Positions 31,196 to 42,099 of a DNA stretch of 64,000 nt are shown piece after piece; positions within the stretch are counted from its first letter, which is position 1, and every line of letters begins with the position of its first letter. A model generated the notes under the pieces. It was not told the DNA's origin. It saw only the letters and a program-made list of their open reading frames with translations, and ran no database searches. Source of the DNA: Artemia franciscana (taxonomy: Eukaryota; Arthropoda; Branchiopoda; Anostraca; Artemiidae); contig NC_088867.1 of assembly GCF_032884065.1 (NCBI RefSeq), positions 23,318,281 to 23,382,280 on the forward strand, given 5' to 3'. A program made the position numbers and the translations under genes.

Positions 31196-32946
31196 AAATC
31201 AAACAGTTCGTGGTAACGAACCGTAGTAAGGAGCGATCCGGCTCAATAGTAAACGAAACTAAAAAAATGCTAAAAGATACATCAGAATAATCGGATTTTT
31301 ATGCTGATTTTATATATATAAATTTCATCAAATTTAGTCTTTGTCATCAAAAGATACGAGCCTGAGAAAATTTGCCTTATTTTGGAAAATACCCCATGGG
31401 GAAATACCCCATAAAGGTCATAGGATCTCAACGAAAATCACACCATCGAATTCAGCGTATCAGAGAACCCTGTAAAAAAAATTTCTAGGTCCAATCTACA
31501 AAAATGGGAAATTTCGTATTTTTTGCCAGAAGACAGATCACGGGTGCGTGTTTATAATTTTTTTTTTCTTCTTTTTTTCCAGGGGTCATCGTATCGACCA
31601 AGTGGTCCTAGAGTGTTACAAAAGGGCTCATTCTAACGGAAATGAAAAGTTCTAGTGCCCTTTTTAATTGACCAAAAAACTGGAGGGCGCCTAGACCCCC
31701 TCTCACGCTCATTTTTTTCCCAAAGTCAACGGATCAAAATTTTGAGATAGCTATTTTGTTCTGCATAGTCAAAAACCATAATAACTATGTCTTTGGGGAT
31801 GACTTACTACCCCACAGTCCCTGGGGGAGGGGCTGCAAGTTACGAACTGTGACTAATGTTTACATACAGTAATGGTTATTTGGAAGTGTACCGACGTTTT
31901 GAGGGGGATTTTTTGGTTTGAGTTTGGGGTTAAGGGGAGGGGGCTATGTGGGAGGATCTTTCCTTGGAGGAATATTTCATGGGGGAAGAGAAATTCAATG
32001 AAAAGGGTGCAGGATTTTCTAGCATTGCTATTAAAAAAAACAATGAAAATATAAACATGAAAAGTTGAAAAAGTTTTCATTTTCAATTGAAAGTAAGGAG
32101 TAGCATTAAAACTTAAAACGAACAGAGATTATTATGCATATTAGGGGTTCTAAAAATACTTTAGCATAAAGAGCGAGGTATTTAGGAGGAGATAAATACT
32201 TCGCTCTTTATGCTAAAGTATTTTTAGTAGTTTCAACTATTTATTCTACAGCCTTTCTGATTCAGGGGTCGTTCTTAAAGAATTGGGACAAAACTTAAGA
32301 CTTAGTGTGAAGAGCGAGGTATTAACGAGGGGACAAACCCCCTCATATATATAATTAAAAATATAAGAATATAAAAGTTTGTTACGTAAGTTAATTCTTA
32401 AGTTACGTATATTTTTTACTAGTAAAAACACTCGTTAAAAATTAAATGTTCCAGTTGCCTTTTTAAGTAACCGAAAAATTGGAGGGCAACTAGGCCTCCT
32501 TCCCCACCCCTTATTTCTCAAAATTGTTTGATCAAAACTAAGAGAAAGCCATTTAGCCAAAAAAAGAATTAATATGCAAATTTCATTTTAATAATTTATA
32601 TACAGAGAGTCAAAATCAAACATGCATTAATTCAAAAACGTTCAGAAATTAAATTAAAAAACTAGTTTTTTTTAACTGAAAGTAAGGAGCGACATTAAAA
32701 CTTAAAACGAACAAAAATCACTCCGTATATGAAATGGGTTGTCTCCTCCGCAATCCCTCGCTCTTTACGCTAAAGTTTGACCCTGCAACAATTCTACTTT
32801 TTAAAACAATTAAAAACTTTAGCGTAAAGAGCGAGGGATTGCGGAGGGGACAACCCATTTCATATACGGAGTAATTTCTGTTCGTTTTAAGTTTTAATGT
32901 CGCTCCTTACTTTCAGTTAAAAAAAACTAGTTTTTTTTTATTTAAT
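31196..32946 (+). mobile_element. Foldback-type repeat element, copy 2 (complete)
   Basis: This is the most complete member of the family, in direct orientation with copy 1 about 10.1 kb upstream. It has the same start AAATCAAACAGTTCGTGGTA, central GGGGGAGGGGCTGCAAGTTA, and a G-rich stretch at 31900-31990. It ends in a near-perfect inverted repeat at 32648-32946. No protein frame is shared between copies, so it is probably non-autonomous. Other relatives are at 29128-29320, 42100-42860 (reverse) and, more weakly, 44990-46580. Confidence 0.78.
32648..32946. repeat. Long hairpin, ~131-bp arms
   Basis: The left arm at 32648-32778 and right arm at 32814-32946 are almost perfectly complementary. 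Examples are AAAGTAAGGAGCGACATTAA on the left and TTAATGTCGCTCCTTACTTT on the right, and CCTCGCTCTTTACGCTAAAG with CTTTAGCGTAAAGAGCGAGG. A 35-bp loop separates them. The stem would form a strong cruciform or, if transcribed, a long double-stranded RNA. Confidence 0.95.
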
Positions 32947-33811
32947 CAACGAAAAGGGGAGATATTAATAGATATCTAATGCTTACAGGGGGGCCAATTC
33001 ACGAAAATGTAGGGACAAAGTGTTGTTTTTTTTATAGTGAAGATACAAAAAAGGATGTTTTTCCAAATCTAAGGTGGAGGTATTTTTGCTCTTTTCATTT
33101 TTATGAATATACAAAAGAATATTTGTCAAAATCTAGGAGAGGAATTGTCCCCTTAAACTATTGCCTTTGAACACTGCTGATAGTTTTAATAATAGGCAGC
33201 ATGATCTGTAATTGCAGCCATAATTTAAAGTTTCACAAATATGTCGTGATGGACAAATACACTAAAAGTCATTGAAGGAGGGGGGGGCAAATTCGCTTGC
33301 TTAGTAAAAGAAAAAACATGAAACATGAAAATAATGTATTATGAGACGATTTGGAAGAAATCGGAAGTTTTTTTAAGGTTTTGCAACAATCAGACATCTA
33401 AGAGTGTTAGGCAAAAATAGTATAAGAGGCCAGGGTATTGGAAGTCATACCCTTGTAATTTTTGGTGTTCGTCTATCCTGACATTGTGTTTTTAGTTTTA
33501 GTCTTTATGTGTCTAAATGAGTTAGTACATTAGCTTGTTTATAAAAGTTTTTCAAATCGTTTCATTATTCTCTGGAAATTTAGACTATCACATAAATGTA
33601 ACTTATGTACTACTAATATGACCGTTTTCAAAAAAATAGGTACATGTCAACAAAAATCATTTTTACACATACTCAAAAAAGAAAAGCATCAGAATTTTTA
33701 GGAAAGAGCTCGAGGCTTAAAATTTAGACTTTCGAAGAGGGTTACATGCATGTAGGGTATTGAAAAGTTTATAAGGGACGTACCCTGCTTGTATAACTAT
33801 TTTTATGGTAG
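32947..33811. other. Intron stretch, nothing recognised
   Basis: AT-rich with a short G-run near 33280. No coding or repeat family is supported. Confidence 0.4.
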
Positions 33812-33950
33812 TCTGCTGATTTTGATTCTATGGTAGAACATGACTCTCCTATGCGTATGAGACATACGACCAAGATGACAGACGTAGAAAAAACTATCGG
33901 GGAACTAATTGCCGAAAATTTGGTTGACAACGACGCTACATTGCAGATGG
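33812..33950 (+). CDS. 4-hydroxybutyrate/acetyl-CoA CoA-transferase, exon
   Basis: This exon encodes SADFDSMVEHDSPM, then MTDVEKTIGELIAENLVDND and ATLQMG. The family shows a D-x-(L/M)-V-E-x-D-x-P segment, then E-x-x-I-G-x-L-I-A-E-x-(L/V) and G/D-ATLQ-x-G at this point, where the second CoA-transferase domain begins. An in-frame TAG at 33809-33811 forces the start to 33812, and the TAG doubles as the acceptor in a poor polypyrimidine context. The donor is GGTATG after codon position 1, matching the next exon. If joined directly to 29590 the phases disagree, which implies an unseen short exon between them. Confidence 0.85.
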
Positions 33951-35687
33951 GTATGTTTGCTTTTAAATGAATCAGGTACTTGCTTGTTATACCGACCACA
34001 CTAAAGAAGTTAATTTAGGTTAATCATAATGATATATACCAAAATACGATGAAAATAAAAGACTTTACTAGAAAAAAAATATGCAAACTACAACAGAGAA
34101 TTAAGAGAAGTAGGCTGCCCAGAGCGCATAATATTAAAAAAATAACCTAACCACCTCTATACATTAAATATTTAATTGAAATATACCTGTATAGAAAGCG
34201 TTTATCTCGCTCAGTATCAGCTGGTTATCTCCGAATGGATACAGAAAACCAGTTTCATTACAGATCAAGAACAAAGTGTGGTCGAATATCAGGTAAGTAC
34301 CATGAATCAATAAAAAGAGATTGGAATTACATCAGTAACTCCTACCTCATTGTAAACGAATATTTTACTTGAGTTGGATGAAAAAGAAACCAGAAATAAA
34401 ACTGAAGTAAAACAGACCGAATCATTTGTATGTTTTTGTATGTCACTTGTTTCCTTCTAGCTTTGGATGGTTTTTGTAAATATTTTCAGAAGTCTCTTAA
34501 AATTGTAGTTTACTCTGACAGACACGTGCGTATTAAAGAGAGGAGGGTATTAGGAGATCGGACGAACTAGAAGTTCAAGTTGTTTAAATCTTTTCTCTGT
34601 TAAAAAAAAATCATAAAAAAGCGGTTGGAATTGTGGCTCAATTTATTCTTTTATAGGAGATGGAATCTCCTATAAAAGTCACGTCCCTATGAATGTTGCG
34701 TTTTTTTATGAAGAATGGCGTAATTTAGCGGCAAAAATAATGTTTTGCCGTCAAATTGGTGAACCGCAGAGGTAAAAGTATATTCAGTAGGTAGTTTATC
34801 AAGACATAAGTTGCTGGCCAACCGTCCATCTTTATCCATCAAGGAAGTTGAAGTTGAGGAGGGGGGGTGTCTTAAATTGATATAAGGAACTAATTCATGA
34901 ACGTTAAAGAAACAGTGAAGGGGAATTTTACTTTTTTGGGGGTTGGCTGATTCTGAGCGTAGAATAAGAGGCAAAAACGTTCTGAAGAATTTAGCTCTGG
35001 AACGTTTGACTCTGCTTCTTTCGCCATGGTTATTCAAGCGTGCATCCATCTTAACACATGACTTAACATTTTATGATTTAGCCGACAAACTATGCTGAAT
35101 TTAAAAGCATGTTTTTGAAATATCATTAATTTTTTTGAAAGCATGAATTTGATATGAAACATCAAAATCAGCTAATTTTGTTTGCAAACTATGCTGAATT
35201 TAAAAGCATGCTATAACTTTCCTAATGTATAAACCTTGTACAAGCTTTCTGACTGCCAGTGAAAACAATCATGTAATTGGCATATAATAAACAGATAAAA
35301 GGTTACATTTACATGGATTTAAATAAACATTTAACTAGTTTTTGGTTGTTTTTGATAAAAGACACTGCTTCTAAAAAATAAAGAAATATCAAAATCAGCT
35401 AATTTTGTTAGCCACGAGTGCCACCGGGGTTATGTAGCCCCCTCCCCCTTGAAAACTTGAAATAAACAAAAATGTAGGCTACCGTAAGAGCGAAATGCGA
35501 TCAAAGAAATGGTGCTGTTCTTCATATCACACTGACGCTGACATAATGATATTGTATCATACTTCTGTAAGAATCAGGATGGGTGTCTTATGATTCGCTA
35601 ATTGTAGATTCAGTGCTTCAAGTAAATAACAAAAATACTAAAGCGTCTTGCTGGCATTTTGAGAATACTAATGCTTACGACTCATCA
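33951..35687. other. Intron stretch, no assignable gene
   Basis: A splice-bordered frame at 34195-34292 with a consensus GTAAGT donor is listed under findings. A 120-codon minus-strand frame at 34687-35049, rich in Ser, Arg and Leu, resembles nothing I know and is more likely chance. A small palindrome, AGGAGATGGAATCTCCT, lies at about 34657. Confidence 0.35.
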
Positions 35688-36215
35688 CGACGGCAAGCCG
35701 CCTGATGCCATTACAGCTGTGAATGCTCTTAAATCAGCCCACTCCGCTCTGAACTTCATTCTTTACTCCTTCCCACGGATCTTCAGTTTCCTTTAAATCC
35801 TTTTAAGATACCTTCCCAGCCAACTCGAGGATAACCTGTTTTTATTTGGCTCATGCTCGATTGCCAAAACAGAGACGTACCCTGGAGTTTTTCGAGGGGG
35901 AATAATAACATAGTAAAACATTTTATTTGATAAGGTAAATAAAAAGTGCCCGTAAATTCTAGAAATTTATAACTTCGAGGAGGGGGTGAGGGAGGAATCG
36001 TAACCTAACACTCTTAATATCTGAACTGTATTTTTTTCTTATAGCCCATATAATGGGATCGAACCAGATTCTTCATACTGCTTATTATATGATGTTCAGT
36101 GGCTCAAACAGGTACTAAAACTAGTTTTAAACATGTTTACTGTAAAACATCTAGTGCAGGCTATCATCTAGCTTTCGAAGCGTGCCATACTTGACAACTG
36201 CCACTACCGATGCTT
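35688..36215 (-). mobile_element. Decayed RTE-like LINE tail
   Basis: Phrases such as CGGCAAGCCGCCTGATGCC, CCTTCCCA(C)GGA and GGGATCGAACCAGATTCTTC match, in the same order and strand, the LINE tail at 19972-20790. The match is interrupted by an unrelated block of about 130 bp. Many stops are present. It is an old inactive copy in a CoA-transferase intron. Confidence 0.7.
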
Positions 36216-37686
36216 GCAGCATCTTAATTTAAGGTCTAAAAATGACTTCCTATTTTTCTGGGCTTTTTTCACCTGTGAGAAGTGGTAAAGCCCCAAGTCT
36301 TGGCCATCAGTGGTAAAGTTCTGGTGGCCAGCATCACACCTCACCGTCCCCCAGGGGACGGAGACTGATTCGGAAAAAACTGATAAACTAATTTTATAGA
36401 ATATTCCAATATTTAAAAAGAAGAAGGCTGAAACCTCCACCGCTTCTCCCTTATACATGTCCCTATCTTAAAATGTGCAAAATCCCAGGTTTTCCGTATT
36501 GTTTGGAATATTTTTTCGTAAATCAGCCCCTAAGCCCCCCCCCCCTGCCTGTGTATGATTACCTATGGCTCTGTAAGCATTAATAGATGCTTAGAATGAA
36601 AATGAAATGAAAGCAGAAAATGGGTAAAACTCTGCATTAAGACGGTGGACTTTGAAAAAAGAAACAAATTTCTATACAAATGCTACTAAATGTAGAAATA
36701 TTGTGGTTCCACACCCAGAAGCATTTATCGATGAAAAAATAAGAGAAAATAAAAAGCAAAGTAATTTGAATAAATGTACACATACTAAAAAACAACATAG
36801 AAAGGAAAAATGGACGAAACTCACATATGATAAACAATGGATGATGTTTTTCGAAACAATTCTGAATAAGGCAATCACACACAGGCATAACGCAGGGAAA
36901 CTTCTGTATCACACTTTGTATGACTGTTCAGTGTCGCCAACGTTCTGAAAACAACTCTACCGATCTTTTGACCAAATTCTGCGGCAAGAGATTAATTTGC
37001 ACCATCTGAACAGAGGTTAGCAATTTACCGTAACAAGAAGAAAACTTTCGATAAACTAAAACCTGAACAGACCATACGAGTCCGAAAGGAGTAAGTGAAG
37101 CCAAAATGTACCCGGCGATTTGTATGTAGCAGAAAATGTTCAAATGTACCCTATTGTTCCGGGACATTCTAAATTTCAGGTAAGAGTTTACAGTTGTACC
37201 GCACTGGCTACGCTGTAACTGTAGTTATCTTCTAATACAAGGTTCGTACAAAATGAAACAGTCTTATTTGTTGTAATATCTTGCGTGTAACTCAGGTTAG
37301 ACTTTTTCATTGACATTTGAAATTTACCTGGTGAAAACTTTTTAATTGAGATTTCAATTCACTTCTAAAGTTCGTTTTATTTTAAGCTTTATTTTGAATG
37401 TTAATAGTTAGTTCAGGTTAGTTTATTGTTAGAGATTCGCAAATACATATGGTTCTTACCTAATTTTTGATTAAGTTCATTTAAAAAAGTTTTTTAAGTT
37501 TATTGTCCTAATTAAAAGTTTTACTCATTTTACACTTTTCTTTCCGTTTTAAGAGTAAATGTAAAAGAGTATGGTCTAAGAAATTATTTAGCTATTACTA
37601 ACAACAAGTACATTAGGATCATATATTAATAGTAACACCAACTGTAGATTATGATCCCATAATATTTGAAATCATTCCTATTTTAG
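36216..37686. other. Intron stretch with unassigned open frames
   Basis: A lysine- and asparagine-rich plus-strand frame at about 36652-36948 is unrecognised. A frame ending GDLYVAENVQMYPIVPGHSK just before a strong donor (CAG/GTAAGA at 37179/37180) is noted under findings. A C11 run is at about 36536-36546. Confidence 0.35.
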
Positions 37687-37902
37687 GTATTGGCAACATT
37701 CCAGATTCTGTGTTAGCAGCTTTAAAGGATCACAAAGATCTGGGAATTCATTCTGAAATGTTTAGTGACGGTGTTGTTGACCTGGTTGAAGCAGGCTGTG
37801 TTACAAATCACCATAAGAAAGTTTTACCAGGAAAAATAGTTGGCTCTTTTTGCATTGGTTCCAAGAAACTCTATGACTTTTTGGATAACAAACCTTTTGT
37901 TT
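37687..37902 (+). CDS. 4-hydroxybutyrate/acetyl-CoA CoA-transferase, exon (catalytic region)
   Basis: Acceptor TATTTTAG and donor TGTGAGT bound the exon, phase 1 at both ends; it joins 33950 in frame to give LQMGIGNIPDSVLAAL. It continues DLGIHSEMFSDGVVDLVEAG, then VLPGKIVGSFCIGSKKLYDF and LDNKPFV. The H-S-E-M-F-S-D-G segment contains the Glu that in this family is the likely covalent CoA-ester carrier; that assignment rests on family knowledge. The IGNIP motif binds CoA. No stops or shifts are present, and the exon agrees closely with the family consensus. Confidence 0.93.
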
Positions 37903-37934
37903 GTGAGTATAAAATAGCATCTTTGCGTATACTA

Positions 37935-38370
37935 TTGGTGCCTACAGAGTGAGAGGGGGGGGCTGAGATAGTTTTGGAATGAGGCTCATCTTCCCCTACC
38001 ATATATAAGAAGCTTGAAAGGACTCTGTTGAGTCCATAGAAAGGTGCATAGGGAACCAAGGAATGAGTCATGGAAAATAAATTTCGTCGTCGCTGTTACT
38101 ATTTATTATCGTTCATTCTTTTTTTGTTTTAACAGTAACAGTGAAAATAGTACCAACGTACTATTAATGCTCACAGGGTTAGGGGGGCTGAGATAGTTTT
38201 TGGAATGAGGCTCATCCTTCCCTGCAACATAAAAGAAGCTTGAAAGGACTGCAGAATCCATAAAAAGGCATATCTGGAGCCGAAGAGTGAGCTAAGGAAA
38301 ACCTTTCGTTATCGCTGTTACTACTTGTCATCTTTCATTCTCTTTTTTTTGGTTTTTAACAGTACCAGTG
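37935..38370. repeat. Tandem duplication, ~205-bp unit
   Basis: The block GGCTGAGATAGTTTTGGAAT to TTTTAACAGTA(A/C)CAGTG at about 37957-38150 is repeated at about 38185-38367. The phrase GAAGCTTGAAAGGACT occurs in both. Each unit ends in a pyrimidine tract and AACAG, so the duplication created two acceptor-like sites directly downstream of a CoA-transferase donor. Confidence 0.85.
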
Positions 38371-38399
38371 CGCATGAAGGTTGTAGATCGTGGCATCGG

Positions 38400-39570
38400 T
38401 GCTGAATATGGAAGCAGGATTGCCACTTCTGCCAAGTATTTTTTAATATAGTAAAAGTTATTAAAAGCAACACCTTCCCTCCCCTTATGTTTTTTGGGGT
38501 TGTATCCTATATTATAAAGCTGTTACAGACATTCTGATTGTAGCCTATGCCTCTTTATTTTCAACAGCGGGCCCACAGTCACCTACAAAACGATTATGTT
38601 GTTAGTTGTATATTTGACTGACTGCTGTTTCTGATCTAATCGAATAAGTATTTAGTCAAACTTTTTTTAGACAGTAAACACTGGGAAGTGGTGGCTACTT
38701 ATTAAAGATGATTGGTGACAATTGGAAATAATCTCATGTGTCAGGTTACAGCACCACTGCAGTTTCTTTTCGGAAATTATTAATATAAAATTCCGATAAA
38801 ATTATTTGGATTATAAATTTAAAATAAATATGAACCGTGAATTCTTTTTTAAAAAATATAGTTTTTTGGCCAAATTTACTTTTTTGTGTCAAAATATTTT
38901 CGAAAGATAATACTTAAGAAAGTCTGAAAAATGTTTTGATCATCAACTAAAGAATTAAAAAAGAACCGTGAATTCCTGGGAAAAAAAAACAACAAAAAAC
39001 AAGTCAGTATATTTTGGGCATTTATTGTAATTTATTGACCAAATTTATATTTGTGTGTTAAAATATCGTTTTATTTCAAAAAATACGTCATCACGGTCAA
39101 GGCTTTGTCAAGGATCTTGTTTGGGGGGGGGGGGGTATTTTTTCAGGGGGATACAAAAACTTGCAATTCTAACTTGAAAAATCTTGAAATAAAATAAATT
39201 CCAGAGAAAAGCCAACTTTTCTTAAATTGGCTTTTAACTTTTCTTAAAAAAGCTTAAACTGGGATCAATGTGGAATATCTAGGTCTATATGGAAGTTTCT
39301 ATACGGGTACAACCTCAATCCATTTGCTTCAATCTTGTGTGATATCGTTTCGATCCAATACTATTTTATTAGATTTCTGGGAATTTTTGGAATTAATCAA
39401 AATAATAATTATAATTCGATTATAAGTTTCAAATGGCATCGATTTTTAAACTTTCTTAACTATGGGTTAGAGTTGGTTCTTCACTAGGTTGGCCCTACAG
39501 TTGCCCCGCAACCATGAAAGATATTGGCAGATTTGCGTAGTGTGGCGAATAATACTTTTCTTTGTTTTTT
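38400..39570. other. Intron stretch, nothing recognised
   Basis: AT-rich. A G-run at 39123-39134 with TATTTTTTCAGGGGGATACA resembles a phrase near 44320 and is probably repeat debris. No coding signal is supported. Confidence 0.4.
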
Positions 39571-39572
39571 AG

Positions 39573-39834
39573 TAATGGGAGATGTTCAGTGGGTAAACTA
39601 CTCTCCGATTATTGCTCAAAATCCAAAAGTGACCGCCATTAATTCCTGCATTGAAGTTGATCTTACTGGACAAGTTGCTGCTGATTCCATTGGCACTCGA
39701 ATGTATTCAGGCTTTGGTGGGCAAGTAGATTTCCTTAGAGGTGCAGCCATTTGCCCTGAAGCTGGAAAACCTATCTTAGCCCTTCCTGCAACAACAAAAC
39801 GGGGTGAATCAAAGATTATACCGGTTCTTAAAGG
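39573..39834 (+). CDS. 4-hydroxybutyrate/acetyl-CoA CoA-transferase, exon
   Basis: The acceptor is TTTTTTAG; phase 1 entry fits 37902. The exon encodes VNYSPIIAQNPKVTAINSCI, then EVDLTGQVAADSIGTRMYSG, FGGQVDFLRGAA and LALPATTKRGESKIIPVLK. The GGQ-x-DF-x-RGA and E-x-DL-x-GQ motifs are hallmarks of the acetyl-CoA hydrolase/transferase C-terminal domain. The 3' border is odd. The family continues directly into a GAGVV segment, which needs a phase 1 exit after LK. The only GT nearby (39835) exits in phase 0 because of a G4 run. A weak GTTACT donor near 39854 would restore phase but add seven residues. The 3' end given is therefore tentative. Confidence 0.88.
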
Positions 39835-39972
39835 GGTGATCTTTCTTGAATGTTACTTTCCTCTAATCTTTTCTGATTCATCAATCGGCAAAAAGCACAA
39901 AAAAAAACTCACGCAAAATCCCACTTCTTCAAAAAGCACCCTGTTCTACACTTTCATGATCTTTTCCTAATA

Positions 39973-41650
39973 AGATCGTGATTAAGCATCGGCACTGTTT
40001 CTGTTTTTGAGAAAAACAGAAACAGAAAAAAACAGTTGGAAAAAAAACAGAACAGAAACAGAAACAGGTCAAACAAAAACAGGTGACCTGTTTCTGTAAT
40101 CTATTCTGTTTTTCGAAAAAACAGAAAACAGCTGTTTTTTAAAAAAAACAGCTGTTTTAACAGCTGTTTTTCCTGTTTTTTCCTTACTTCTTCTATTTCT
40201 AATAGGAAAGAAAACATCTTCTTGTTAAATCCTTGTAGTCACATACAAAAGATGAGCAACTTCGTGTAATTCAACACACTAGCGTATTTTTAGGGGGGGG
40301 GCGAAATTTGTCATAAAATGTGTCCAATCGGGTGATACCAATGCTATATTCCTTTCAAGCTTAAATGTCATTTATAATTGACAATTTACCCTAGTTGCTC
40401 TTAGACCGTTGCTTTAGCGGTAAACCATTGCTCAAAGCATATACCAACACTATATTCACCGCTTAAAGCACGGATGCTTTCAAGCCGAGGCTACTTAGAC
40501 CGCTGCTTGCTAATATATACCAGACAGACACAGAGTCATCCCATCTAGCTTATGTCCACCGCTTAAGTTAGAGGCTATTTAAACCGTCGCTATAGCGGTA
40601 ACCCATTGCTCTAAGCAAATACCAACGCTCTATAACGCTCTATGGTTAGACCATTGCTCAAGTGGTAATAACCCTCCGCTACACACATACAAAGGTGTCT
40701 AGGTTCACCGCTTAAAGTACGGATGCCTTCAAGCCGTGGCTTGTTGGACCGCTGTTCTAGCGGTAACCCATTGCTCTAAGTAAATACCAACGCTATATTC
40801 CTCTTTTATATGGGGTTTCATTGAGCCCATGTTTGCCGCTTAAAGCACGAATCCTTAAAGCCGTCAATGGTTAGACCGTTGCTCAAGCGGTAATAGCCAT
40901 CCGCTATACATATACCAACAGTAGAGACATTGTCATATGGGGTTCCCATCTAGCCCATGTCCACTGTATAGCGTTCAAGCTTCTCTCTCTTTCTCTATCT
41001 CTCTCTTCCGCTCAGATTTACCCCGCCGTGAATTAGCATGAGAGGTTGACTCTAGTTGAGCATTGTGGAGTGACATACATGAGAGGAAAATTTTCAAGTA
41101 GTCAACCCGTAGTCAACGGGTTGACTATTTCGGCATTGTCAAGGGACATGCATGCACGGAGAGGTGTAGCATAAATGGGAGACAGTCACAACGGCAATCA
41201 AAGGGGTAAAATTAACCTTGACTGGGTTGCCCACTTAATTGGACAATCGGTCTTAGCTTTTTTCTACAATTGGCCATGACTTTGACTTTTCCCACAACTA
41301 TTCCCTTTTTGTTTAAATTCAAAAATCAACGGTATCATGGTATCATGCCCGCTAGATGTGCGTTTCGGTACGGTAGGTACGGGTAGGTATCATGCGTTTC
41401 GGTATCATGCCCGCTAGACAGCGCGGCATTTGAAAAAAAAACAGAAAACAGATAAAAAAAAAACAGAAACGGAAAAAAACAGATGAAAAAAAAACAGAAC
41501 AGAAACAGAAACAGGTTAAACAAAAACAGGTAGCCTGTTTCTGTTTTCTGTTCTGTTTTTTGTAAAAACAGAAATAGAAACAGGCAGAAACAGGCAAGAA
41601 AAAACAGAAACAGAAAACAGAAACAGTGCCAATGCATAATATTCGTGATA
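39973..41650. mobile_element. Inverted-repeat-bounded element with ACAG arrays and internal iterons
   Basis: The left end at 39986-40003 is GCATCGGCACTGTTTCTG; the right end at 41618-41635 is its complement with one mismatch. Weaker inverted similarity continues outward to 39973 and 41650. Just inside each end lies an array of AACAGAAACAG-type units (about 39995-40170 and 41430-41620). Both arrays share about 90 bp in direct orientation around AACAAAAACAGGT. The middle carries hairpin repeats (40395-40960). No protein frame is present. A T-run follows at 41655. It looks like a non-autonomous DNA transposon in a CoA-transferase intron; I do not recognise the family and see no clear target duplication. 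Confidence 0.65.
40395..40960. repeat. Iteron-like repeats with short palindromes
   Basis: About six degenerate units contain TTAGACCGTTGCT(C/T)(A/T)AGCGGTA at about 40405, 40495, 40580, 40650, 40745 and 40870. In most units ACCG and CGGT flank a 7-8 base centre, making a small hairpin. Between them recur ACC(C)ATTGCTCTAAGCA, ATACCAACGCTATATTC and CCGCTTAAAGCACGGATG. Spacing alternates at roughly 70-125 bp. Confidence 0.75.

Positions 41651-41654
<4 letters not shown>

Positions 41655-41708
<54 letters not shown>
41655..41708. repeat. Poly(T) run, ~54 bases
   Basis: A homopolymer T run lies directly outside the right end of the inverted-repeat-bounded element. On the minus strand it would be a poly(A) tract. 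Confidence 0.95.
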
Positions 41709-41711
<3 letters not shown>

Positions 41712-42099
41712 TAAAAACCAATATCCGAGTTATCGTATCTTGACATAATTATCCAAATTCAAACTCATCTTGTTAAAAAAAACGCCTTTTTGAATTTTTA
41801 GTTACTTTGGGCTTTGGTTCGGTCAATACTAGGTTGTTGCTACCGCTGTAACCATGGTCACCAACTTTGTGTTAAAGAGTTCGTGCTTACTTTTGTGTGT
41901 CATCGTGGGAACACCATGAACACAAAAAAAGTACATTTTCATGGCTCAATTTTTCTGAGGAGATGCTTCACGCTCAATATTAAGAGAGGGGAAGAGGCAT
42001 ACAGTATTGACCAGGGTTGGATTTTTTCGGTAATAAGATATTTAGTAACCCTTCCCTCCTGCTCTAAAAGCTATCCTATGGTAAATAGGGCATAAGTTT

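Noticed and set aside
34687-35049. 120-codon minus-strand frame as a gene
   Set aside because: No recognisable domain, no neighbouring exon signals, and composition compatible with chance; left unassigned.
40395-40960. CRISPR-like array
   Set aside because: Units are degenerate with irregular spacing and unequal palindromes, and the context is an animal intron; spacers of uniform length are absent.
41516-41746. Open frame with a long poly-Lys stretch
   Set aside because: It is the translation of the T54 homopolymer and the ACAG array, not a gene.
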